Source: Nocardia higoensis
Lineage (GTDB): Bacteria; Actinomycetota; Actinomycetes; Mycobacteriales; Mycobacteriaceae
Assembly: GCF_015477835.1 (NCBI RefSeq)
Contig: NZ_JADLQN010000002.1
Span: 682,001 to 746,000 of the forward strand
DNA length: 64,000 nucleotides
Reading direction: 5' to 3'
Within the stretch, counting starts at the first letter, position 1, and each line of letters begins with the position of its first letter. The notes under the pieces were generated by a model. The model worked only from the letters and a program-made list of their open reading frames with translations. It made no database searches and had not been told where the DNA came from. Both the position numbers and the translations under genes were made by a program. This document shows positions 27,801 to 34,794 of the stretch, in pieces.

Positions 27801-28286
27801 GCGGCGGCGGGCGAGCGTGCGAACCGCCTGCCCGGCACCGGCGCGGCCACCGTCGCACCCGCCCTACCCGGCATGAGCGCGCTGGAAATGGCCGCCGCCG
27901 ACGTGTGGGCCACGGGTGTCTCGCCCGGCAGCTACCCGACCGAGTTCCTGCGGGCGCGGATGAACGAACTCGGGGTGGTCCCGGCCGCCGGATTGCTCGA
28001 TGTCCCCGACGGCTCCCGCGTCCTGGTCGGCGGCGCGGTCACTCATCGGCAGCGCCCGGCGACCGCGGGCGGGGTCACCTTCCTCAACCTGGAGGACGAG
28101 ACCGGGATGGTGAACGTCGTCTGCTCGCCCGGGCTGTGGAAGCGCTATCGCGCTCTGACGCAAGGGGCTTCGGCGCTGCTGATACGTGGGCGGGTGCGCA
28201 ACGCCGAAGGCGCGGTCAGCGTGCTCGCCGACCACGTGCAACAGCTGCGGCTCGGCACGGCTTCGACCTCGCGCGACTTCCGTTGA
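24882..28286 (+). CDS. dnaE2: Error-prone DNA polymerase III alpha subunit DnaE2
   Basis: An 1134-residue C-family polymerase that performs mutagenic translesion synthesis with ImuA' and ImuB. The PHP domain begins at YAELHAHSAYSFLDGAS. The active-site aspartates are in GPPDIDVDIESDRREEVIQH. Thumb, finger and HhH regions follow (FGFPESHSQSFAALVFYSAW), then an OB fold (VLVGGAVTHRQRPATAGGVT and NLEDETGMVNVVC). A DnaE2-typical insert interrupts the PHP region around residues 120-165. GTG 24882 is the start; the gene is SOS-controlled through the box at 24389. Confidence 0.97.
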   Translation: MAWDSGPPSWSELERVLSGRPGRRVADTPGDGGDSPAWSHHREPYRPAPIPAGASPAVAYAELHAHSAYSFLDGASTPEEMVEEAVRLGLEAIALTDHDGFHGTVRFAEAAQEWGIATVFGAELSLGAHPSSGTGLPHGAAWPPGAAGVKLPGSRVSPSAPDSAPRTGDPDPPGPHLLVLARGQEGYRRLSREIAAAHLAAGEKGILRYDYDRLTAAAGGHWHILTGCRKGHLRSALAADLAAADTGLPRAEAALRDLLDRFGPDRVSVELTHHGIPEDDERNALLIALADRLGLPVLATTGAHFAGPDQRHRAMALAAVRARRSLDEAAGWLAPTGGAHLRSGAEMARLFAQCPRAVAQAAALARECAFDLRLIAPQLPPFEVPEGHDENSWLRELTMRGAARRYGPPHTNPPAYRQIEHELDVITTLGFPGYFLVVHDIVGFCERHTILCQGRGSAANSAVCFALGITNVDPVANELLFERFLSPERDGPPDIDVDIESDRREEVIQHVYARYGREYAAQVANVITYRGKSAVRDAAKALGFPPGLQDAWSKQVSRWHGVGAETGTDIPEQVLRLAADIEGLPRHLGIHSGGMVICDRPIADVCPVEWARMPGRSVLQWDKDDCAAVGLVKFDLLGLGMLSALHYMIDLVREHEGIEVRLHELDLTEPAVYEMLSRADSVGVFQVESRAQMATLPRLKPREFYDLVVEVALIRPGPIQGGSVHPYIRRRNGTEEVTYEHPALANSLGRTLGVPLFQEQLMQMAVDIAGFSAAEADQLRRAMGSKRSPERMRRLKDRLYQGMADLHGITGAVADRIYDKLYAFADFGFPESHSQSFAALVFYSAWFKLHHPAAFCAGLLRAQPMGFYSPQSLVADARRHGVRVHGPDVNASRAEADLEAEGTEVRLGLAAVRHLGTDLAERIVAARAAGPYTSFLDLTGRVELTVAQAESLATAGALGSLGISRREALWAAGAAAGERANRLPGTGAATVAPALPGMSALEMAAADVWATGVSPGSYPTEFLRARMNELGVVPAAGLLDVPDGSRVLVGGAVTHRQRPATAGGVTFLNLEDETGMVNVVCSPGLWKRYRALTQGASALLIRGRVRNAEGAVSVLADHVQQLRLGTASTSRDFR

Positions 28287-28341
28287 CGCCGAATGCCGAG
28301 TCGGTGCTCACCGGGTGCGGCGGTCCGTACGATGATCCCTC

Positions 28342-29205
28342 GTGTCTGTGATCGTCGCGTCGGTGTTGACGCTGCCGACCGTCCTGCTCAGCCTGCTGAT
28401 CGCGGGTACGGCGGGCGCCCTGTGGGGCTCCTGGGCCGTGCTGGCGGTGGGCGGTGCGTGGCTGCTGTACGGGGTCGTGCTGGTCTGGGTCGCCTGGTAC
28501 GCGCCGGAACGGGAGAAGGTCGCCACGATCCTGCACGACTACCGCCGCCCCGACACCGCCGAAGCCCTGCGGCTCGACCGCGAATGGCGCACCGTGGCCG
28601 CGGATTCCGGCGTGCCCGGCGAGCACTATCCGCTCTGGGTGCAGGACACCGACCGGGTCAGCGCGCACGCCGCCCCCGTCCGTGCTCTGGCCGTCACCAC
28701 CTGGGCGCTCGAGCATCTGCCGCCGGCGCAGATCCGGGCGCTGCTCGCCCAGTCGCTCGGTCAGCACGCGGGCGCGGACCCGCGGTTGCGGCTGTGCCGG
28801 GAGTGGTGCGCTTGGCCGGGAACGGTGCTGTGGCGACTGTTCGGACTGCTCGGTAAGCCGCTCGACGTGCTGGGCGCCTACGCCACGCCGGTGCGCGTCG
28901 TGCTCACCTCACTGCTGTTGCCCGCGCTGTTGCTGATCTTCGGGCACCGGCTGGCCTTGCCCGGCATCGTCGTCCTCGCGGTGATGCTGGCCGTCGAACC
29001 GTTGGCGCGCGCGGCGTATTCGCGCGAGGCCGAGTCGGCGGCCGATCGCTACGCCGTCGCCATCGGCTACGGCCCGGCGCTGTCCGCGGCACTGCGCACC
29101 TGGTCGGCACGTCACGAACCGCGCGTACCACCATTGCTGCGGCGGTTGCTGAGTCACCGAGGGTCACCGACGGTTCGGTTGCGGGCGATCGAACGGGGGG
29201 CCTGA
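28342..29205 (+). CDS. M48-like membrane protein with degenerate zinc motif
   Basis: A 287-residue membrane protein with two N-terminal helices (about 5-52) and two more around 185-220. It has the layout of M48 (HtpX/Ste24-like) peptidases: the position of HExxH reads Q137-S-L-G-Q141 (ALLAQSLGQHAG) while the second metal motif ExxxD is intact (REAESAADRYAVAIGYG, E231 and D235). All three catalytic/metal residues of HExxH are replaced, so it is probably not a protease. GTG 28342 follows TACGAT by 8 nt. The function is unknown; perhaps a pseudo-enzyme adaptor. Confidence 0.75.
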   Translation: MSVIVASVLTLPTVLLSLLIAGTAGALWGSWAVLAVGGAWLLYGVVLVWVAWYAPEREKVATILHDYRRPDTAEALRLDREWRTVAADSGVPGEHYPLWVQDTDRVSAHAAPVRALAVTTWALEHLPPAQIRALLAQSLGQHAGADPRLRLCREWCAWPGTVLWRLFGLLGKPLDVLGAYATPVRVVLTSLLLPALLLIFGHRLALPGIVVLAVMLAVEPLARAAYSREAESAADRYAVAIGYGPALSAALRTWSARHEPRVPPLLRRLLSHRGSPTVRLRAIERGA

Positions 29206-29244
29206 CCAGCCCCCGCTTCGCTGCGCTTGTTGCGCCCCCCGCGC

Positions 29245-29357
29245 GAGTCGTCGTCGCGCCCCGGCGTGAATCGTTGTCCACCCCGACATGAATTGCCGTC
29301 GCGCACCGAAGCCGATGGTCGTTGCGCGCCGTGCCGAATCTGTGCTCCGGAGTATCG
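29245..29357. repeat. Degenerate 22-24-bp tandem repeat
   Basis: Five successive units each beginning GA: 29245 GAGTCGTCGTCGCGCCCC, 29268 GAATCGTTGTCCACCCCG, 29290 GAATTGCCGTCGCGCACC, 29314 GATGGTCGTTGCGCGCC, 29336 GAATCTGTGCTCCGG. It fills the gap between the M48-like gene and the DUF4349 lipoprotein, and no frame through it resembles a protein. Confidence 0.55.
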
Positions 29358-29416
29358 GCCGCGGGTGCGGCGCTCGATCGATTCGGCTTTCGCGATCCGG
29401 CGGCTACGCTGCTTGC

Positions 29417-30421
29417 ATGCGCAAGCTCGCGGCCCTGTGTGTCGTCCTGCTCGGTTCGGTACTGCTCGTCTCCTGCGGTAGTGACCAGGGCGGTGGTGGC
29501 GGGCCATCCCGATCGGACATGGGCACCGCCGCGCCCGCGATTTCCCCCGGCCTGCGTGAGCAGGCTCCGTCGCCGACCGACAGCGCCCCCGGTGCCACGG
29601 TGGAACGCAAGGAAGTGATCACCGGCAGCGTCGACATCACCTCCGCCGACCCGGTCGCCGCCGCGGGCCGGGTCGCCGAACAGGTGCGTGCCGTGGACGG
29701 CCGGATCGACAGCCGCACCGAACAGCCCGGCACCGACGACACCGACCCCTCGGCCACGCTCACCGTTCGGGTTCCCGCCGACCGCACCGACGCCTTCGTC
29801 GACGGTCTGGGCGGCGTCGGCGAGGTCACCCGGGTCAGCACCAACCGCGACGACGTGACCATGCAGTGGGAGGATCTCGACGCCAGGATCAAGGCACTGC
29901 AGGCTTCCGTCGACCGCCTGCGCGCGTTGATCGCGACCGCGAGCAGCACCGCCGACCTGATCGACGCCGAAGAAGCGCTCGGCAGCCGCCAGGGTGAACT
30001 CGACAGCCTCACCGCCCAGCAGCGTCGCCTCGACGACCAGGTCGCGTTGTCCACCCTCACCATCTCGATCACCGCACCCGACAACGGTTCCGGCGGCGAC
30101 GGCCCCGACAACTTCCTCGACGGCCTGGTGGCGGGCTGGAATTCGCTGATCGACTGGCTGCAGGACGCGATCGTCTTCGTCGGCAAGGCGATTCCGTGGC
30201 TGGGATTCCTGGCTGTGCTCGGCGGGGCGCTCTGGTTGGTGCGCTGGGTGGCCCGCCGTCCCCGCCCCGCCGCGCACCGGCCCGCCGCCGGGACCGAGAA
30301 CCCGGCGCCGTCGGTTCCGGCGGCCGGTGAATCGGTCTCCACCGCCGAGGAGACCGAAAGGACAGGAGGTTCCGGTGCCACCGACCGTGGTGCGCGCGAC
30401 GATCAAACCGAACAGCCGTAA
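29417..30421 (+). CDS. DUF4349 lipoprotein
   Basis: A 334-residue envelope lipoprotein. The signal peptide ends in a lipobox LVSC with Cys20 as the lipidated residue. The DUF4349 domain follows (ITGSVDITSADPVAAAGRVA, DGRIDSRTEQPG, LTVRVPADRTDAF), with a coiled coil (about RIKALQASVDRLRAL to LTAQQRRLDDQ) and one transmembrane helix near the end (WLGFLAVLGGALWLV) with a disordered cytoplasmic tail. ATG 29417 is leaderless (TACGCT then 6 nt). The 3' end overlaps the DUF167 gene by 47 nt. The function is unknown. Confidence 0.9.
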   Translation: MRKLAALCVVLLGSVLLVSCGSDQGGGGGPSRSDMGTAAPAISPGLREQAPSPTDSAPGATVERKEVITGSVDITSADPVAAAGRVAEQVRAVDGRIDSRTEQPGTDDTDPSATLTVRVPADRTDAFVDGLGGVGEVTRVSTNRDDVTMQWEDLDARIKALQASVDRLRALIATASSTADLIDAEEALGSRQGELDSLTAQQRRLDDQVALSTLTISITAPDNGSGGDGPDNFLDGLVAGWNSLIDWLQDAIVFVGKAIPWLGFLAVLGGALWLVRWVARRPRPAAHRPAAGTENPAPSVPAAGESVSTAEETERTGGSGATDRGARDDQTEQP

Positions 30422-30608
30422 GGGCCCGCTCGTCGAGACCGCCGAAGACGGCACGCTGACCCTCTACGTCCGCGCGCCCGCTGTCGAGGGCAAGGCCAAC
30501 AAGGCCGCCGTCGAACTGCTGGCGGCCCACTTCGGCGTCTCCCGCTCGTCCGTCCGGCTCACCGCGGGAGCGACCTCGCGCTACAAGCGCTTCGAGATCG
30601 ACGACTAG
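30375..30608 (+). CDS. DUF167 (YggU) family protein
   Basis: A 77-residue small conserved protein: VRATIKPNSRKGPLVETA, APAVEGKANKAAVELLAAHF and SSVRLTAGATSRYKRFEI, all typical of DUF167. GTG 30375 is chosen because AGGAGG lies 5 nt upstream and homology starts here. It overlaps the end of the lipoprotein gene in a different frame. The role is unknown. Confidence 0.93.
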   Translation: MPPTVVRATIKPNSRKGPLVETAEDGTLTLYVRAPAVEGKANKAAVELLAAHFGVSRSSVRLTAGATSRYKRFEIDD

Positions 30609-30618
30609 CCGAGCGCCC

Positions 30619-31083
30619 TCAGACCGCGCCGGGAAATCCGTGCTGCCGCCACGCCTCGTATACCGTGACCGCGGCGGCATTGGACAAGTTCATCGACCGC
30701 CGCCCCGGCAGCATCGGAATCCGCACCTGCTCGGTGATGTGCGGATCGGCCAGCACCGCCTCGGGCAGGCCCGTCGGTTCGGTCCCGAACAACAGCACAT
30801 CGCCCGCCTCGTAGGCGATATCGGTGTACCGGGAGGTGCCTGATGTGGTGAACGCGAACACTCGCCGCGGCGTCAGCGCCGCCCACGCCGCCGCCAGGCT
30901 CGCGTGCACGGTCACACTCGCCAGATCGTGGTAATCCAACCCGGCCCGCCGCAGCTTGGCCTCCGACAGGTCGAAGCCCAGCGGCTCGATCAGGTGCAGT
31001 GCGCACCCGGTCCCGGCCACCATCCGGATCGCGTTGCCGGTGTTCGGCGGAATGCACGGCTCGTGGAACATCAGATGGAACAC
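30619..31083 (-). CDS. trmL: tRNA (cytidine(34)-2'-O)-methyltransferase TrmL
   Basis: A 154-residue SPOUT methyltransferase that 2'-O-methylates the wobble base of certain tRNALeu species with S-adenosylmethionine. Motifs: HEPCIPPNTGNAIRMVAGTG, LLFGTEPTGLPEAVL (the knot that binds AdoMet) and MLPGRRSMNLSNAAAVTVYE. GTG 31083 gives the usual family opening (FHLMFHEP); TTG 31095 is an upstream option. It is convergent with the DUF167 gene, with 10 nt between. Confidence 0.93.
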   Translation of the reverse strand: MFHLMFHEPCIPPNTGNAIRMVAGTGCALHLIEPLGFDLSEAKLRRAGLDYHDLASVTVHASLAAAWAALTPRRVFAFTTSGTSRYTDIAYEAGDVLLFGTEPTGLPEAVLADPHITEQVRIPMLPGRRSMNLSNAAAVTVYEAWRQHGFPGAV

Positions 31084-31140
31084 CGTCCAAGTCAATCAGG
31101 CGCCACCACCGCGGGATCGCCGGGATCGCCTGGTGCCGGG

Positions 31141-31266
31141 TCAGCCGAAGCTGCCCGTCGCGGGCTTGCCGATCACCTCGACGGTGATGATGTCGGTCAT
31201 GGCGGTGTAGCCCTGGCGGGGGTCGCCGGTGGGGCGTTCCCAGGCGCAGGCGCCGCGCACGTGCAT
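31141..31266 (-). pseudogene. Small ORF or remnant of a larger gene
   Basis: A 41-codon frame from ATG 31266 to a TGA at 31141 with almost every codon ending in G or C (GC3 about 98%), reading HVRGACAWERPTGDPRQGYT then AMTDIITVEVIGKPATGSFG. The same frame stays open a further ten codons upstream to a TGA at 31300. The bias says it was selected as coding. Its length and the lack of a strong start suggest the C-terminal remains of a truncated gene. No family recognised. Confidence 0.4.
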
Positions 31267-31469
31267 CTGCCCCGCGGGCAGGTTTCCGTTGCCGGGTCAT
31301 GACGCGAGAATGCCAGGACCGGCGGCGTGCCCATGATTCCGGGGGAAGCGATCGCCTGGCGGACAAGGGTTTTCGAGCGATCGGGAATGGTGGGGGACCA
31401 GCGGTGCGCGCGGGCCGGTGCTGCGCTGATGCCGGGGGCACGGCCTCGTCTGGAAGAATCTGCGGCGTG

Positions 31470-31784
31470 ATGGACGTCGACGCTTCCACCGAATCCCAGG
31501 GCGGCCGGGCCGGGCGGTTCCTGCGCCGGAATCTGCCGATGGTGGCGGTGGTGCTCGTGGTGCTGGTGGCGGTGGTGTTCGTGGCCTCGGATCGGTGGCG
31601 GCGCGGGGCGCTGATCTTCGGCGGGGCGGCATTGCTGGGGGCGGCGTTGCGGTTGGTCCTGCCGACCGCGCGGGTGGGGTTGCTGGCGGTGCGTAGCAAG
31701 CCGTTCGACGTGGGGGCGCTGACCTTGCTCGGCTCGTCGATCGTGTTCCTCGCGGTGACCATCAACACACTCGGCGTGGGCTGA
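31470..31784 (+). CDS. DUF3017 membrane protein
   Basis: A 104-residue integral membrane protein with three helices: LPMVAVVLVVLVAVVFVASD, GALIFGGAALLGAALRLVL and VGALTLLGSSIVFLAVTINT. It matches DUF3017 (Rv3355c type), usually found downstream of folD; here folD is not adjacent. ATG 31470 or GTG 31467 is the start, since the conserved part begins shortly after. It is convergent with metX (18 nt). The function is unknown. Confidence 0.85.
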   Translation: MDVDASTESQGGRAGRFLRRNLPMVAVVLVVLVAVVFVASDRWRRGALIFGGAALLGAALRLVLPTARVGLLAVRSKPFDVGALTLLGSSIVFLAVTINTLGVG

Positions 31785-31802
31785 TCGGCGGCCGGTAGGG
31801 GT

Positions 31803-32957
31803 TCAGCGGTTGGCGCGGGCCAATCGCATCGTCTCGACGAGCAGTTCGCCGACGGCTTCGGTCTCGGTGAGGAAACCGTCGTGACCGTCACGGGAGAGCA
31901 CGACCTCGAGGCCGTCGCAGCCGGGCAGCAGGTCGGCGAGCTCCTGCTGGGTGTGCAGCGGGTACAGGCGGTCGGAGTCGACGCCGCCGACCACGCACGG
32001 CACGGGGGTGGCGGCGAGGGCCGCTTCGATGCCGCCGCGTCCGCGGCCGACGTCGTGGCGGTTCATGGCCTCGGTGAGCAGCACGTAGGTGGCCGGATCG
32101 AAGCGCTTCGCCAGTTTCGCGGCCTGGTGGTCGAGGTAGCTCTGCACCGCCCAGCGGCCGCCGTCGTAGGGGTCCTCGCCGTCCTGGGCGTTGTTGGCGA
32201 AGCGGGAGTCGAGTTCCCCCTCGGTGCGGTAGGTCAGGTGCGCGATGCGGCGGGCGATGCCCATCCCGGTCAGCGGGGCGCGGCCGGTGCCGTGGTAATC
32301 GCCACCCTGCCAGTCCGGATCGGAGGTGATCGCCGTGATCTGGGTGGTCTGGGTGCCGATCTGATCGGCGGTGGCGCGCGCCCCGACGGCCAGGACCAGC
32401 GCGGAGGCGACGCGTTCGGGAGCCCCGACCATCCACTCGAGCACGCGCATGCCGCCCATCGAGCCGCCGACGACGGAGGCCAGGCGCTCGATGCCCAGCA
32501 GATCCAGCAGCGCGATCTCGGCGCTCACCTGGTCGCGGATGGAAATGGCGGGGAAGCGCGAACCCCACGGCTTGCCGTCGGGAGCGATGGAGGAGGGGCC
32601 GGTGCTGCCCTGGCAGCCGCCGAGCACATTGGTGGCGACGACGCACCACTCGCCGGTGTCCATCGGCGCGCCCGGACCCACCATGCCGTCCCACCAGCCG
32701 GGCAGCTTGTGGATGGCGTCGGGATTGCCGACGACGTGGGAATCGCCGGTGAGCGCGTGTTCGACGAGCACGACGTTGTCGAGAGCGGGGGAGAGTTCAC
32801 CCCAGCGTTGTACGGCCAACCGCACGTCGGGCACCACGGAGCCGCTCTCGAGCGTGAGATCACCGATGGGGATCACGCCGAGGGAGCCGTCCGGGGGTGG
32901 CAACAGCGCGACCCCGGTGGCGGGCGGGCAGGGCTGGCGGTCGGTGCGCACGGTCAC
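31803..32957 (-). CDS. metX: Homoserine O-acetyltransferase MetX
   Basis: Acetylates L-homoserine with acetyl-CoA, opening methionine synthesis by direct sulfhydrylation. A 384-residue alpha/beta-hydrolase-fold enzyme: [16 protein letters not shown], the nucleophile elbow [14 protein letters not shown], acid/base residues in [19 protein letters not shown] and [13 protein letters not shown] 32957 is chosen because a six-codon upstream ORF ends on it (GTGA overlap), with AGGAGG ahead of that ORF. A SAM-IV riboswitch lies in the leader. The sulfhydrylase gene metY, which sits between icd and metX in M. tuberculosis, is missing here. Confidence 0.96.
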   Translation of the reverse strand: MTVRTDRQPCPPATGVALLPPPDGSLGVIPIGDLTLESGSVVPDVRLAVQRWGELSPALDNVVLVEHALTGDSHVVGNPDAIHKLPGWWDGMVGPGAPMDTGEWCVVATNVLGGCQGSTGPSSIAPDGKPWGSRFPAISIRDQVSAEIALLDLLGIERLASVVGGSMGGMRVLEWMVGAPERVASALVLAVGARATADQIGTQTTQITAITSDPDWQGGDYHGTGRAPLTGMGIARRIAHLTYRTEGELDSRFANNAQDGEDPYDGGRWAVQSYLDHQAAKLAKRFDPATYVLLTEAMNRHDVGRGRGGIEAALAATPVPCVVGGVDSDRLYPLHTQQELADLLPGCDGLEVVLSRDGHDGFLTETEAVGELLVETMRLARANR

Positions 32958-32974
32958 GTGGACCACTCGCTCAT
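32954..32974 (-). CDS. Six-codon upstream ORF coupled to metX
   Basis: ATG 32974 (peptide MSEWST) sits 9 nt after AGGAGG, the only good ribosome site in the metX leader. Its TGA overlaps the metX GTG start by two bases. Ribosomes loaded here would terminate on the metX start and could re-initiate. It lies between the SAM-IV aptamer and metX, so it may be the segment the riboswitch exposes or hides. Confidence 0.55.
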   Translation of the reverse strand: MSEWST

Positions 32975-33000
32975 CTCGTGCGACCTCCTGCCGGCGTTTG

Positions 33001-33100
33001 CTCCCGTCCTTCGGGAACCCGGTCATCACCCGGAGCACCCCACCGCGGGCTGGAGGGTTGCCGACCAGCGAGCCGGGGCTTGACGCTGGCGCTCATGACC
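33001..33100 (-). promoter_or_regulatory. SAM-IV riboswitch in the metX leader
   Basis: On the minus strand the leader begins GGTCATGAGCGCCAGCGTCA (from 33100), continues through AAGCCCCGGCTCGCTGG, GGCAACCCTCC and GCGGTGGGGTGCTCCGGG, and closes with GATGACC (ending 33021). The P1 helix pairs GGTCAT with ATGACC. A further hairpin (TCCCG-AAGGA-CGGGA, 33002-33016) follows 3' of P1, as in SAM-IV. This family senses S-adenosylmethionine and represses methionine genes in actinobacteria. TACCAT at 33109-33114 on the same strand is a suitable -10 box just upstream. Confidence 0.92.
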
Positions 33101-33289
33101 TGATCGTCATGGTAACGGGCAATCGGTTCACGGCCGAAATCCACCCCTGGGTGCCATCATGGACGATGTGTGCTGAATCACGCGAAAGCTACTTGCCGGT
33201 AACCGTCACAGTGTCCGCACAAGCCCCCCTCCCCGCGCGGTGAGGCCCCCGGAAGCAGTACGCTCGTCTTGTTTGCACCACATGTCCCG

Positions 33290-33318
33290 CAGACAATGCG
33301 GGGCATATACGTTGTCTG
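33290..33318 (+). promoter_or_regulatory. Inverted repeat around the icd -10 element
   Basis: CAGACAA (33290-33296) and TTGTCTG (33312-33318) are perfect 7-bp arms 15 bp apart, with TATACG (33306-33311) between them as a likely -10 box. It may be an operator for icd; the regulator is unknown. Confidence 0.45.
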
Positions 33319-33398
33319 TTGAACAGCTGGGGTCCGCTCACAAGCGTGTTCGCCTGGCCGTGCAATGAGGGCACCATCCTAGGAGGACACGAAGATCC

Positions 33399-34616
33399 AT
33401 GTCCAAGATCAAGGTTGAAGGCACCGTCGTCGAACTCGACGGTGATGAGATGACCCGGATCATCTGGCAGTTCATCAAGGACAAGCTGATCCACCCGTAC
33501 CTCGATGTGAACCTCGAGTACTACGACCTGGGTATCGAGTACCGCGACAAGACCGACGACCAGGTCACCATCGACGCGGCCGAGGCCATCAAGCGTCACG
33601 GCGTCGGCGTCAAGTGCGCCACGATCACCCCGGACGAGGCCCGCGTCAAGGAATTCGGCCTCAAGAAGATGTGGCGTTCGCCCAACGGCACGATCCGCAA
33701 CATCCTCGGCGGCACGATCTTCCGCGCCCCGATCATCATCTCCAATGTCCCGCGTCTGGTGCCGGGCTGGACCAAGCCGATCATCATCGGCCGCCACGCC
33801 TTCGGCGACCAGTACCGCGCCACCGACTTCAAGGTCTTCCAGGCCGGCACCGTCACCCTCACCTTCACCCCCGACGACGGCAGCGAGCCGATCGTCCACG
33901 AGGTCGTGAAAATGCCCGAGGACGGCGGCGTCGTGATGGGCATGTACAACTTCCGCAAGTCCATCGAGGACTTCGCGCGGGCCTCGTTCAACTACGGCCT
34001 GCAGCAGAACTACCCGGTGTACATGTCGACGAAGAACACCATCCTCAAGGCCTACGACGGCATGTTCAAGGACACCTTCCAGGAGGTGTTCGACGCCGAG
34101 TTCAAGAGCCAGTTCGACGCGGCCGGCCTGACCTACGAGCACCGGCTGATCGACGACATGGTCGCCTCCTCCATGAAGTGGGAGGGCGGCTACGTCTGGG
34201 CCTGCAAGAACTACGACGGCGACGTGCAGTCCGATACCGTCGCGCAGGGCTTCGGCTCGCTGGGCCTGATGACCTCGGTGCTGCTGACCCCGGACGGCCG
34301 CACCTGTGAGGCCGAGGCCGCGCACGGCACGGTCACCCGGCACTACCGTCAGCATCAGCAGGGCAAGCCGACCTCGACCAACCCGATCGCGTCGATCTTC
34401 GCCTGGACCCGCGGCCTCGAGCATCGCGGCAAGCTGGACAACACCCCCGAGGTGATCGGCTTCGCGCAGACCCTCGAGGACGTTGTCATCAAGACCGTCG
34501 AGGGTGGCCAGATGACCAAGGACCTCGCGCTGCTCGTCGGCGGCGACCAGGGTTACCTGAGCACCGAGGAATTCCTCGGCGCGCTGGACACCAACCTGGC
34601 TCGCGCCCTGCGCTGA
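33399..34616 (+). CDS. icd: NADP-dependent isocitrate dehydrogenase
   Basis: Oxidatively decarboxylates isocitrate to 2-oxoglutarate in the TCA cycle, producing NADPH. The 405-residue protein is of the dimeric eukaryotic-like type (Icd1): [19 protein letters not shown] at the start, the substrate loop KSPNGT-like [19 protein letters not shown], the metal/substrate region [20 protein letters not shown], and NADP-site [21 protein letters not shown] 33399 with AGGAGG 12 nt upstream. It is divergent from metX; the order icd/metX resembles M. tuberculosis, without metY. Confidence 0.98.
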   Translation: MSKIKVEGTVVELDGDEMTRIIWQFIKDKLIHPYLDVNLEYYDLGIEYRDKTDDQVTIDAAEAIKRHGVGVKCATITPDEARVKEFGLKKMWRSPNGTIRNILGGTIFRAPIIISNVPRLVPGWTKPIIIGRHAFGDQYRATDFKVFQAGTVTLTFTPDDGSEPIVHEVVKMPEDGGVVMGMYNFRKSIEDFARASFNYGLQQNYPVYMSTKNTILKAYDGMFKDTFQEVFDAEFKSQFDAAGLTYEHRLIDDMVASSMKWEGGYVWACKNYDGDVQSDTVAQGFGSLGLMTSVLLTPDGRTCEAEAAHGTVTRHYRQHQQGKPTSTNPIASIFAWTRGLEHRGKLDNTPEVIGFAQTLEDVVIKTVEGGQMTKDLALLVGGDQGYLSTEEFLGALDTNLARALR

Positions 34617-34652
34617 GCCGACCGCGGAGCGGCCTCATCGGTCCCGCTCCGG

Positions 34653-34730
34653 CCGGCGCCGGGCACACGGACCCGGCGCCGGATGAACCGGGCACCCGCC
34701 CCACCGTCGACACGGTGGCACGGGTGCCCG
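34653..34730 (+). terminator. Double hairpin terminator after icd
   Basis: Two perfect structures in a row: 11-bp arms 34653-34663/34672-34682, then a branched stem with outer 10-bp arms 34689-34698/34721-34730 and an inner 7-bp stem 34701-34707/34712-34718. They separate icd from the tetR promoter. Confidence 0.8.
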
Positions 34731-34756
34731 AGCCGTTTCCCGGCCCGCGAGCGCCT

Positions 34757-34778
34757 TTACATACAGATGTGTACGTAA
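34757..34778 (+). promoter_or_regulatory. TetR operator upstream of tetR
   Basis: A 22-bp near-perfect palindrome running from TTACATACAGA into TGTGTACGTAA, 18 of 22 positions symmetric. It ends 4 nt before TAGGAT (34783-34788), the -10 box placed 6 nt before the tetR ATG, as expected for autorepression. A related sequence stands before the acyl-CoA dehydrogenase gene. Confidence 0.8.
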
Positions 34779-34794
34779 GCTGTAGGATCGCCGG

